5,841 nt of DNA from Actinomycetota bacterium (GTDB lineage Bacteria; Actinomycetota; Thermoleophilia; Solirubrobacterales; Solirubrobacteraceae). The notes beneath the pieces are model-generated. The model was not told the DNA's origin and ran no database searches. It worked only from the letters and a program-made list of their open reading frames with translations. The DNA lies in the NCBI GenBank assembly GCA_005883905.1, contig VAYD01000404.1:1-5841 (forward strand), in the 5' to 3' direction. Position numbers and translations under genes: made by a program. Below are positions 1 to 5,841 of this stretch, in pieces (position 1 is the stretch's first letter; every line of letters starts with the position of its first letter).

Positions 1-216
1 TATCTCGGTGTGGCCGCCGTCATCTGCGGTCAGGCGCTCATCCTCGGCCGGCCCGTCCTCTTCGTCTATGCGGCGGTGTTCGGCGCGGTGGTCTGGGCGT
101 TCGTCACGTTCTACGAGGAGCCCGTGCTGCGCGAGCGCTACGGAGCCCAGTACGACGCCTACCGCGCCGCGGTCCCGGGCTGGCGCCCCCGCCTGCGCGC
201 GTGGCGCGACGGCTAA
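1..216 (+). CDS. Isoprenylcysteine carboxyl methyltransferase-family membrane protein, C-terminal fragment
   Basis: Open from the first base of the window to a TAA at 214-216, giving the last 71 residues; the N-terminus lies off the left edge. Residues 4-15 and 18-38 are hydrophobic and read as two membrane-associated segments. They are followed by EEPVLRERYGAQYDAY (39-54) and VPGW (58-61). This pattern, a Glu-Glu pair straight after the last membrane helix, then R-[FY]-G-x-x-Y-x-x-Y and a V-x-x-W end, is the usual C-terminal signature of the ICMT/phospholipid methyltransferase superfamily of SAM-dependent integral membrane enzymes. In bacteria these rarely have a known substrate, and prenylated CaaX proteins are not expected, so the substrate is unknown. 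Its stop overlaps the stop of the convergent minus-strand gene, leaving no room for a terminator between them. A related short methyltransferase of the same fold is possible; the family call is fairly safe, the function is not. Confidence 0.75.
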   Translation, partial: YLGVAAVICGQALILGRPVLFVYAAVFGAVVWAFVTFYEEPVLRERYGAQYDAYRAAVPGWRPRLRAWRDG

Positions 217-927
217 GCCTGGCCCGCGATGCGCGCCAGGTGCGCGCGCCAGGTGCCCTCGGTGTGCACGAGCGGCCGTCCCTTGAAGGCGTAGACCAAG
301 GCGCGCTTCGGGCCACCCGGCGGCAGGCGACACGCGACCTTGACCGCCTCCTCCTCGCCCTCCTCGCGGGCGATGAGGTCGAAGACGGTCCCGCCGAGCA
401 GGATCGAGTCGCGCAGGCTCGGCGGGAAGCTCGGCTCGGGGCCCTCGCGCGCTGAACCACTGCGCCGCACCGTTCGGCAGCCAGGCCCACCGCAGGTAGC
501 GGATGAAGCGGCCGAGCCGGAACGGGGGAGGGAGCTGCGGGTTGTTGTGGCCGACCACGAGCAGCGCGTAGTACGCGGCGGGCGCTCGCAGGGCCATCTC
601 CTCGGAGCCCGGCACGTTCGAGGCCCGCTCGCGCAGGATCCGCGGCGCGAGCGCGTGGACGGTGTCGCGGCCGAACCAGCCGACCAGGTACCGCCGCGCG
701 GCCGGCGCGGTGAGCTGGCGCACGACCGGGATGTACGGCTGTGCAAGGGCCAGCGCGGTGTTCGAGTCATGGATCACGACGCCGACGCGATCCGGGACGG
801 CCGGGAACGCCTCCGCCATCCGCGCGCGCGTGCCCTCCAGCAGCCCGAGGAGCTCGACGACGTCGTCGGCGTCGCGCTCCTCGTGGCGCGCGGTGAAGTT
901 CGGGCTCTCGGTCTCGACCCAGGACAT
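213..927 (-). pseudogene. Peptidase-MA/gluzincin-like protein without a visible zinc motif, broken by one frameshift
   Basis: ATG at 927-925 overlaps the TGA of the DUF1152 gene (TGATG), and the gene ends at TAG 215-213. The first 160 codons (927-448) read as ordinary protein starting MSWVETESPNFTARHEER. Frame is then lost in a GCGCGC-type stretch near 447. The remaining 77 residues continue in another frame (EGPEPSFPPSLRDS to LARIAGQA). Restoring two missing bases there would give FSAREGPEPSF without a break, for a protein of about 237 residues. The architecture recalls peptidase-MA-like gluzincins. The N-terminus has the V-E-T-E-S-P-x-F type start and an amphipathic helix. A WLPNGAAQWFS stretch (149-159) sits where the family has W-L-x-E-G-x-A. 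The C-terminal helix pair ends in GTWRAHL. No HExxH is present; a lone VVGHNN (125-129 region) sits near the expected place, so it may be non-catalytic. The fold call is inference from pattern; it could also be an uncharacterised actinobacterial family. No signal peptide is visible. Frameshift could be a sequencing error or true decay. Confidence 0.6.
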
Positions 928-929
928 CA
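925..929 (-). other. TGATG stop/start overlap (translational coupling site)
   Basis: The DUF1152 gene stops with TGA at 929-927 and the peptidase-like gene starts with ATG at 927-925, sharing one base. No purine-rich ribosome binding site precedes this ATG (the upstream bases read GCCGCGCAGCCGCAC). Re-initiation by ribosomes finishing DUF1152 is therefore the likely route of translation. This overlap is what fixes the start of the downstream gene. Confidence 0.7.
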
Positions 930-1775
930 GTGCGGCTGCGCGGCCATCTCGCGCTCGTAGGCGAGCTCGGTGCGGATGCCACGCGCCTCGAGCAGCGCGT
1001 CGGCGGCGACGGCGGTGGCCAGCCGCGCCGCGGTCTGCATCGCGCGCGACGGATCGAACCATGCGACGACACCGCCGAGTTCCGTCAGCGAGACCGTCCG
1101 CCGCCCCTGGCGGATCGTGACCTCGCCGCGCTCTCCGCGCGCGCAGCGCAGCGCCATCGCGCTGGCCTCGGTCGGGACCTCGCGCGCGACGGCCTCCACT
1201 CGGTCGAGCTGCGCCTCGTCGAGGCGGTCCTCGCCGAGCGTCCCGACCTCGTCGAGCCGCTCGCGCACCTCGCGGGGCGTCAGCTCGCCGTCGCAGCCCG
1301 CGCCGAACACGGCGCCGACCGCGGGTGTGCGCAGGAACCGAGCGCAGGCGAGCAGCACCGCATCTGCAAGCGGGCTCGCAAGCCCCGGCTCGTCGCCGTG
1401 CGCGAGCACGTCGCCGCCCACGTCGAGCAGGACGATCCGCCCGCAGCCCAGGTGGGCCGCCGCGTCGTCCAGGGCGCCCGCAAGCGCACGCGGGCCACCA
1501 CTGGGGTCGACGAGCACCGTCCGCTCGCCGAGCGCGCGTGCGACATGCGCCTCGCAGAACACGAAGCCGCCGGGCCCGCTCGTCTGCGGCCCGGCCAGCG
1601 CAACGGCGTCGTTGAGCAGTTCGGCGTTCGCGATCTCGCCGAGCCTGCGCGGCCCGGGGATCGGGTCGACCGGCCGGCGCTCCCAGGTGAGGCCGCCGAC
1701 GACCGCGGCGCCGAGCAGCTCGGCTGCGGCGACGGCGCCGACGACGTCCCCGCCGCCGCCGATGCCCACGATCAA
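927..1775 (-). CDS. DUF1152 family protein
   Basis: A DUF1152-family protein of unknown function, found in archaea and actinobacteria. From the TTG at 1775 it is 282 residues. It opens at once with a glycine-rich nucleotide-binding-like strand and loop, IVGIGGGGDVVG. It continues through WERRPVDPIPGPRRLGEI, then DVGGDVLAHGDEPGLASPLA, then FGAGCDGELTPREV, and ends LAYEREMAAQPH before TGA 929-927. These blocks are the conserved landmarks I know for the family. The start is uncertain. An in-frame GTG at 1871 would overlap the DUF1802 gene by 56 bases and add an Arg/Ser-rich tail that looks like out-of-frame sequence. An in-frame CTG at 1811 would give a 294-residue protein. None has a good Shine-Dalgarno. 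The TTG gives the most family-like N-terminus. The gene follows DUF1802 on the same strand and is coupled to the next gene by TGATG, so an operon role is likely. No reaction is known. The Asp-rich GGDVLAHGDE block suggests ligand or metal binding, but this is only a guess. Confidence 0.88.
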   Translation of the reverse strand: MIVGIGGGGDVVGAVAAAELLGAAVVGGLTWERRPVDPIPGPRRLGEIANAELLNDAVALAGPQTSGPGGFVFCEAHVARALGERTVLVDPSGGPRALAGALDDAAAHLGCGRIVLLDVGGDVLAHGDEPGLASPLADAVLLACARFLRTPAVGAVFGAGCDGELTPREVRERLDEVGTLGEDRLDEAQLDRVEAVAREVPTEASAMALRCARGERGEVTIRQGRRTVSLTELGGVVAWFDPSRAMQTAARLATAVAADALLEARGIRTELAYEREMAAQPH

Positions 1776-1815
1776 GCTGCGCGGGCCGGCGGCGGAAGTG
1801 GGAACGGTCAGTGGC

Positions 1816-2445
1816 TTAGACGAGCGCCGGGACGCCGCCCTCGACGATGCCGCGGATCTGCTCCGAGGCACGGTCGAACTCGTCGTCCGAGAGAACCGGG
1901 GTGCCCTCGAAGGGCAGGTCGCGGTAGAGCTCGAGGAAGCTGACGCAACCGGCGTACTCCTCGCGCACCTTCACGGTGACGGGGCGCGGGATCCGGTACG
2001 TGCGCAGCAACAGCACGTGGAGCGGGTGGCGGCGCTTCCAGGCCAGCCGCTTCTCGGCGTAGTCGGGGGTCCATACGTAGTACGGGGACAGCGCGTCTAC
2101 GGTCCGGGGGTCGTCGATCGTCCAGTGCTCGGCGACCTCCGCCCACGCGCGAATCCGGACGCGGTCGGGCTGAGCGATGCCGCCGTCGCGCAGAAGCGCG
2201 TTCGGGGGCGGCTCACCCTCGGCCCAGACGCCCTCTTCGAGGGCGCGCCGGAGCTCAGGCTGGTGCGAGGCGCGAACGCAGTCGTTGCGCTGGTGATCGA
2301 ATGTCGGATAGAGGAAGAAGCGGTCGTGCTCGAGCTCGAAGTGCTTCTCGGGCTCTCGAATCCCGCCTTTGCGCAGCGTGAGGAGCTGTTCGCCCTCAGC
2401 AAGCGCGCGGACGGTAACCGCCCATTCCTTGAACGCAATAGGCAT
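1816..2445 (-). CDS. DUF1802 family protein
   Basis: Complete 209-residue protein, ATG 2445-2443 to TAA 1818-1816. It carries the blocks I associate with DUF1802: FKEW (5-8), LRKGGIRE (24-31), FFLYPTFDHQ (43-52) and, in the second half, YVWTPDYAEKRLAWK (123-137) followed by HPLHVLLLRTYRIP. It is soluble, with no signal peptide or membrane segment. The function of the family is not established, and I do not assign one. It is the first gene after the 2446-2589 gap and is followed closely by the DUF1152 gene, so it probably heads a three-gene operon. The bases before the ATG (GTTCCCTCCCTGACT on the coding strand) contain no Shine-Dalgarno, which suggests a short or leaderless-type leader, as is common in high-GC actinobacteria. 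The start is supported because the conserved FKEW block begins only four residues in. Confidence 0.9.
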   Translation of the reverse strand: MPIAFKEWAVTVRALAEGEQLLTLRKGGIREPEKHFELEHDRFFLYPTFDHQRNDCVRASHQPELRRALEEGVWAEGEPPPNALLRDGGIAQPDRVRIRAWAEVAEHWTIDDPRTVDALSPYYVWTPDYAEKRLAWKRRHPLHVLLLRTYRIPRPVTVKVREEYAGCVSFLELYRDLPFEGTPVLSDDEFDRASEQIRGIVEGGVPALV

Positions 2446-2525
2446 AGTCAGGGAGGGAACGACTCAGATAACAGAAACAATCCCGCCGGGACCGCGCTAG
2501 ATCCGCGATCCGTGCGACGGGACTA
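2446..2525 (-). promoter_or_regulatory. Presumed promoter region of the DUF1802 operon
   Basis: This is the proximal part of the only intergenic gap and the only place a promoter for the 2445-213 block would fit. On the coding strand the one A/T-rich patch is TTGTTTCTGTTATCTGAG, about 20-35 bases before the ATG. It contains TGTTATCTG (complement of 2465-2473), a weak extended -10 match (TG-n-TATCTG). I see no convincing -35 hexamer at the usual spacing. The position is inferred from gene layout rather than from a strong motif. Confidence 0.3.
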
Positions 2526-2566
2526 CCCGCATTCTCCCAAATCCTCCCCAAAACCCCAAACTTCCC
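2526..2566 (-). other. G-quadruplex-type array of five G-runs
   Basis: On the minus strand the gap holds five runs of three or four G, complementary to C-runs at 2564-2566, 2554-2557, 2546-2549, 2536-2538 and 2526-2528. The loops between them are 6, 4, 7 and 7 bases (the third also contains a GG). Any four consecutive runs satisfy the simple G3+N1-7 quadruplex rule. The runs begin 8-10 bases apart, so they also face one side of the helix. The array lies on the non-template strand between the dehydrogenase stop and the DUF1802 start. It would therefore appear as G-rich RNA in any read-through transcript or long leader. Structure formation and any regulatory role are inference. Confidence 0.5.
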
Positions 2567-2583
2567 TGCAAATAGGAGAGTTT
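2558..2583 (-). terminator. Weak imperfect hairpin after the dehydrogenase gene
   Basis: Arms 2558-2567 and 2574-2583 form a 10-base stem around a 6-base loop. On the minus-strand transcript it has one C-A mismatch and one G-U wobble. It begins 7 bases after the dehydrogenase TGA. What follows is G-rich with only a TTTT patch (inside TGGGGTTTTGGGG), not a proper U-tract, so this is a poor intrinsic terminator at best. The stem is A/T-rich at its base, unlike the rest of the window. Confidence 0.25.
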
Positions 2584-2589
2584 TCGACG

Positions 2590-3453
2590 TCAAAGACGGC
2601 GGTTTGCGAAGCCTTCGTACGCCTCCAGCAAGGACGCAAAGTCGTCGGATCCATGACCTCTGAAGACCGCCGCTGACAGCGCATCGGCCGCGGCGGCGGC
2701 AGCCGGGAACGGGACGTCGGCGTTCTCGGCCTCGTCGAGGCACAGCCGGACGTCCTTCAGCATGTGCTCGGTCTTGAAAAGCGTCGTGTAATCGTGGTCG
2801 CGCATCGGGCCGGCCTTCAGCGTCAGCATCGTGCTGGCGCCAGACCCGGCGGCCATCACGGCAACGAGCGCGTCGAGATCGAGGCCCTGCGCGCTGCCGA
2901 CGAGCAGCCCCTGGGCGAGCGTCGCCGCGTTGGCCGCGGCCACGGCGTTGTTGATGAGCTTGACCGCCTGGCCCGCCCCGAGCGGGCCGGCGTACACGAT
3001 CAGCTCGCCCATGATCTCGAGCAGCGGGCGCACGCGCTCGACGTCGCCGGACTCGCCGCCGACCATGATCGTCAGCGTGCCGTCCTCGGCCCTCGGCGAG
3101 GACCCGGTGACCGGCGCGTCGACCAGCCGCGCGCCGCGCTCGGCGAGCTGCTCGCCGACGCGCCGCGTCCACTCCGGCCCGATCGTCGTCATGTCGACGA
3201 ACAGCACGTCCTCGCGCGCCGCCGGCACGAGCACCTCCTGCACCTGCGGCCCGTCGACGACCATCGAGAAGACGATCTCCGCGTCCTGCGCGACCTCCGC
3301 CGGCGACGCCGCGACGGTCGCGCCGTGCTCGGCCGCCCACGCCTCGGCGGTTGCCGCGGTCCGGTTCCACACCGTTAGCTCGTGGCCCGCGCGGCGCAGG
3401 TTCGCCGCCTGCCGCGAGCCCATGATGCCCAGCCCGATCCATCCGAGTTTCAT
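2590..3453 (-). CDS. NAD(P)-dependent beta-hydroxyacid dehydrogenase (3-hydroxyisobutyrate dehydrogenase-like)
   Basis: Complete 287-residue cytosolic oxidoreductase, ATG 3453-3451 to TGA 2592-2590, the usual length for the family. The N-terminal Rossmann domain has GLGIMG (7-12), NLRRAGH (18-24) and WNRT (29-32); Asn-Arg-Thr at the end of the second strand favours NADP over NAD in this family. The substrate-binding block is DAPVTGSS (112-119) followed by DGTL (124-127), where most relatives have DAPVSGG. The catalytic lysine is K165 in GAGQAVKLINN, with the family Asn at 169. K233-D234 in the second helical domain is also conserved. Family members oxidise 3-hydroxyisobutyrate, tartronate semialdehyde, succinic semialdehyde (GLYR type) or other short hydroxyacids. 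The sequence alone does not say which, and actinobacterial members with TGSS are mostly uncharacterised. No Shine-Dalgarno precedes the ATG (GTTAGCCTCCCGCGC). It lies 32 bases after the LuxR-type gene, which may share its transcript. Confidence 0.93.
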   Translation of the reverse strand: MKLGWIGLGIMGSRQAANLRRAGHELTVWNRTAATAEAWAAEHGATVAASPAEVAQDAEIVFSMVVDGPQVQEVLVPAAREDVLFVDMTTIGPEWTRRVGEQLAERGARLVDAPVTGSSPRAEDGTLTIMVGGESGDVERVRPLLEIMGELIVYAGPLGAGQAVKLINNAVAAANAATLAQGLLVGSAQGLDLDALVAVMAAGSGASTMLTLKAGPMRDHDYTTLFKTEHMLKDVRLCLDEAENADVPFPAAAAAADALSAAVFRGHGSDDFASLLEAYEGFANRRL

Positions 3454-3485
3454 GCGCGGGAGGCTAACTGGCGCACTTCGCGCGC

Positions 3486-5841
3486 TTACACGCGCGCCAG
3501 CCCGTGGCGATGCGCGACCGCCGCGGCCTCCGTGCGCGAGCGCACGTCGAGCTTGGCGAGGATGCGCGAGACGTGGACGCTCGCAGTCTTCTCGGCCATG
3601 AACAGCCGCTCGCCGATCTCGCGATTCGTCGCGCCCTCGGCAACCATCGCGAGGACCTCTCGCTCGCGCGGCGTCAGGCCGAACCCTCCGCGACGGTCCC
3701 GTCGCAGCCGTCGGGCAGCGGCAGCCGCGCGCGCACGAGGAAGCTGCGGGCCTCACGCGCCAGCCAGTGCGCGCCCATCCCCGACGCCGCCGCGAGGGCA
3801 TCGCCGGCGAGGCTTGCCGCGGCGTCGCGGTCGCCGGCGCGCAGCGCTTGCTCGGCCAGCGTCATGCGGATCAGCGCGGGAGCATGCGGATGACCGAGCT
3901 CCTCGAACAGGGCGATCGCCTCGCGCAGCTGGTCGCTGGCGTCCCCGCCGCGAGCGCACGTCGCATAGGCGGCGGCCGCGGCCGCGTAGGCTCGCTCCAC
4001 GCGCGAACGCGGGCCGATCACGTTCGCCGCGGCCTCGGCGTGCCGCGCGGCGCGAGCGGCCGCCGCCGCGGCGTCGTCGGAGCGGCCGAGGTCGCGCGCC
4101 CGGTCGGCCTCGTCGGCCTCGATCCGAGCGCCCACCGCCGCGAGCCTGGCGACACGCACCGTGTCGCCCTCCAGCAGCGGCGCGGCGGCCTCGATGGTGG
4201 CGCGCGCGGCATCGAGGTCGCCCTCGCGGCGCAACAGCTCGCCGAGGAACGTGCCGTGCGGGCCGTGGTACTGCGGCTGGCCGGCGCGCATCGCGACGCG
4301 CCCGGCCTCTTCCAACAGCGCCCGCGCGGTCTCGTGATCGCCGCGCAGCAGCGAGGTTCGTGAGGTACATCCCGTACGCGGGCCGGTCGCCATCACGCGG
4401 CATGAGCGCCTCGGCCTCGTCGAGGCGCCCGAGGTCGAGCAGGATCTCGGCGGCCTGCAGGCTCAGCCAGCCCTGGGAACGGTTGGCGCCCTCGATGCGC
4501 TGTCGGCCCTCCAGCGCGACCGCGAGGCCCTCCTCGCTGCGGCCGGCGAGGTGCAGCGACTCCGCGAGGTTGTTGTAGCTCGTGCCGAGCTGCTGCTGCA
4601 TCGTGGACTCGGCGGAGATCTCGATCGCCTCGCGCAGCATTGCGGCGCCCTCGTCCTCCTCGCCGACCGCCATGAGCGCGACGCCGAGCGCGTTGAGTAG
4701 CCCCGCGTGCGTGTCGGGATCGCCGATCGCGCGCACCAACGGCATCGCCTCGCGGCCGGCCACGACCGCGTCCGCGTAGCGCGAGCGCAGCATCAGCGCC
4801 TTGGTGCGGTTCGTGATCAGCCAGGCGCGCTCGAGGCTGTGGTCGTCGGCCGGGATCAGGCTGAGCGCGTGGGCGAGCGCCTCCTCGCCCTCGTCGGCGT
4901 GGCCCCAGTGCGTCAGCGAGCGCTCCAGCCAGCCGTAGAGGACCGCCGCGCGGCGCGGCTCGGCCTCCTCGTCCACGAGCTCGATCGCCTTCGCGAACAG
5001 TGCGGTCGAGCGCGGCAGCAGCCCTTCGTAGTAGCGGGCGCGCGCGGCGCGGTCCAGCAGCTCGGCGCGGTCGGCGTTCGCGAGCTCTTTCGCGTCGGGG
5101 ACGTGGTTGTAGAGCTCGATCGCGCGGTCCAGCAGGTCGCCCGCCTCGCCGTAGGCTTGGACGCCCATCGACGACACCGCGGCCCGTACAGACGCCGCGA
5201 AGGCCGCGGGCTGGTCGCCGGCGGCCATGTAGTGGTGGGCGATGGCGGCCGTGCGGTGGGCGCCCCCACGGCCCTCGTTGCGCATGCGCTCCTCGAGCGC
5301 CCGCGCGATGGCGCGGTGCAGCTCGGCGTGCTCTCCGGGGAGCAGGTCGTCGTGCACGACCTCGCGCAGCAGCGCGTGGCGGAAGCCGTAGAAGCCGTTC
5401 TCGCTGGCGACGATGATGTGGCTCGAGATCGCCTCGCGCAGCGCCTCGCGCACCTCGCGGGGGTCGATGCCGCTCGCCACCTCGATCAGCTCGTGGTCCA
5501 GCCGCTGGCCGGCGGCGAGCAACCGCAGCAGCTCCTGGGCCGTCGGCGGGAGCGCCTCGATGCGCAGCATCAGCGCCTCGCGCAGGGTCGGCGGCAGCGC
5601 GCCGCGCCCGTCCAGGCCGGCGGCGAGCAGCTCCTCGGCGAACAGCGGATTGCCCTCGCTGCGCGCGTAGAGACGGTCGACCAGCCCTGGCTCGGGCGGC
5701 GCACCCAGGATGTCGCCCAGCGCCTCGGCCAGCTCGGGACGGCTCAGCGGCGTGAGCTCGATCCGGCGCGAGCGGTCCGCGCGCTCGAGCTCGGCGAGCA
5801 GCGGGCGCAGCGGGTGGCGACGGTGTAGCTCGTCGGGGCGA
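3486..5841 (-). pseudogene. Large ATPase-TPR LuxR-family transcriptional regulator, N-terminally cut by the window, two frame switches
   Basis: A LAL-type regulator runs from off the right edge to TAA 3488-3486; about 785 codons are visible. From 5840 to about 5300 is the end of the AAA/STAND ATPase module, with IELTPLSRPEL, the sensor-like SEGNPLFAEELL (about 5660-5625) and PTLREALMLRIEALPP. The Walker A and B motifs would lie beyond the window. From about 5200 to 3720 are alanine-rich TPR-like helical pairs (for example LLDRAIELYNHVPD, LLNALGVALMAVGEEDEG, EALMPRDGD). The C-terminus is a LuxR HTH: FGLTPREREVLAMVAEG, TNREIGERLFMAEKTASVHV, SRILAKLDVRSRTEAAAVAH. Frame is lost after GMYLTNL near 4352 and continues one frame over as LLRGDHETARALLEEAG. 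It is lost again near 3685 (VAEG to FGLTPRE), returning to the first frame. As written, translation from upstream stops at 3753, before the HTH, so the product could not bind DNA. Indel errors in the sequence would explain this as well as true decay. Target genes are unknown; the dehydrogenase is 32 bases downstream. Confidence 0.88.

Noticed and set aside
2446..2589. A small gene or structured RNA in the intergenic gap
   Set aside because: No start with a ribosome binding site opens a convincing short frame. Apart from the G-runs and one imperfect hairpin there is no riboswitch-like or tRNA-like structure.
970..2676. Long plus-strand open frame (568 codons) across the DUF1152 and DUF1802 genes
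   Set aside because: It is Ser/Arg/Pro-rich low-complexity sequence antisense to two recognised protein families. In such GC-rich DNA long antisense frames are expected because stop codons are rare.
3479..3496. Perfect CGCGCG stem with 6-base loop over the regulator's stop codon, considered as a terminator
   Set aside because: There is no U-tract on either strand, and alternating CG is common in this DNA; it looks like chance composition.
4345..4360. Programmed ribosomal frameshifting as explanation for the switch in the regulator
   Set aside because: No slippery heptamer, nearby Shine-Dalgarno-like stimulator or pseudoknot is evident. A second switch near 3685 would also be needed, and another gene nearby shows the same defect.
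3382..4578. Plus-strand 398-codon open frame antisense to the regulator
   Set aside because: It is almost all Arg, Ala, Pro and Ser with no domain-like segment, and the opposite strand carries recognisable TPR and HTH sequence.
4707..5828. Plus-strand 373-codon open frame antisense to the ATPase/TPR part of the regulator
   Set aside because: It is a repetitive Arg/Leu/Gln/Val mirror of the real helical-repeat gene; no motif is recognised and it spans conserved blocks of the other strand.

Overview
The window is very GC-rich (about 70% by eye) and its genes almost always end codons in G or C. Together with a large ATPase-TPR-LuxR regulator, a DUF1152 protein and a DUF1802 protein, this points to a high-GC actinobacterium. 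Thermoleophilia/Solirubrobacterales is my best guess, but that is inference from style and gene content; there is no marker gene here. The genes are packed on the minus strand except for the fragment at the left edge.

Layout, left to right. (1) 1-216, plus strand: C-terminal end of an isoprenylcysteine carboxyl methyltransferase-like membrane protein; its stop codon overlaps the stop codon of the convergent neighbour. (2) 213-2445, minus strand: a compact block transcribed right to left as DUF1802 protein (2445-1816), DUF1152 protein (about 1775-927) and a roughly 237-residue protein that looks like a peptidase-MA/gluzincin fold without its zinc motif (927-213). The last two genes overlap as TGATG. 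The third gene is broken by a frame switch near 447. (3) 2446-2589: the only real intergenic gap, A/T-richer than the rest. It carries an imperfect hairpin just past the dehydrogenase stop and a G-quadruplex-type array of five G-runs on the minus strand, spaced 8-10 bases apart. (4) 2590-3453, minus strand: an intact 287-residue NAD(P)-dependent beta-hydroxyacid dehydrogenase (3-hydroxyisobutyrate dehydrogenase-like). (5) 3486-5841, minus strand: most of a large LuxR-type regulator (end of ATPase module, TPR-like helical repeats, C-terminal LuxR HTH). Its N-terminus lies off the window, and its reading frame switches twice (near 4352 and near 3685).

How they fit: the regulator sits only 32 bases upstream of the dehydrogenase, on the same strand, so the two could be co-transcribed. 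The DUF1802-DUF1152-peptidase-like set looks like a separate operon starting from the 2446-2589 gap. No established pathway ties these families together. Three clean frame switches in 5.8 kb, each in a short GC-rich stretch with convincing protein on both sides, make indel errors in the sequence at least as likely as true gene decay. I see no tRNA, rRNA, CRISPR array, insertion sequence, attachment site or phage gene.
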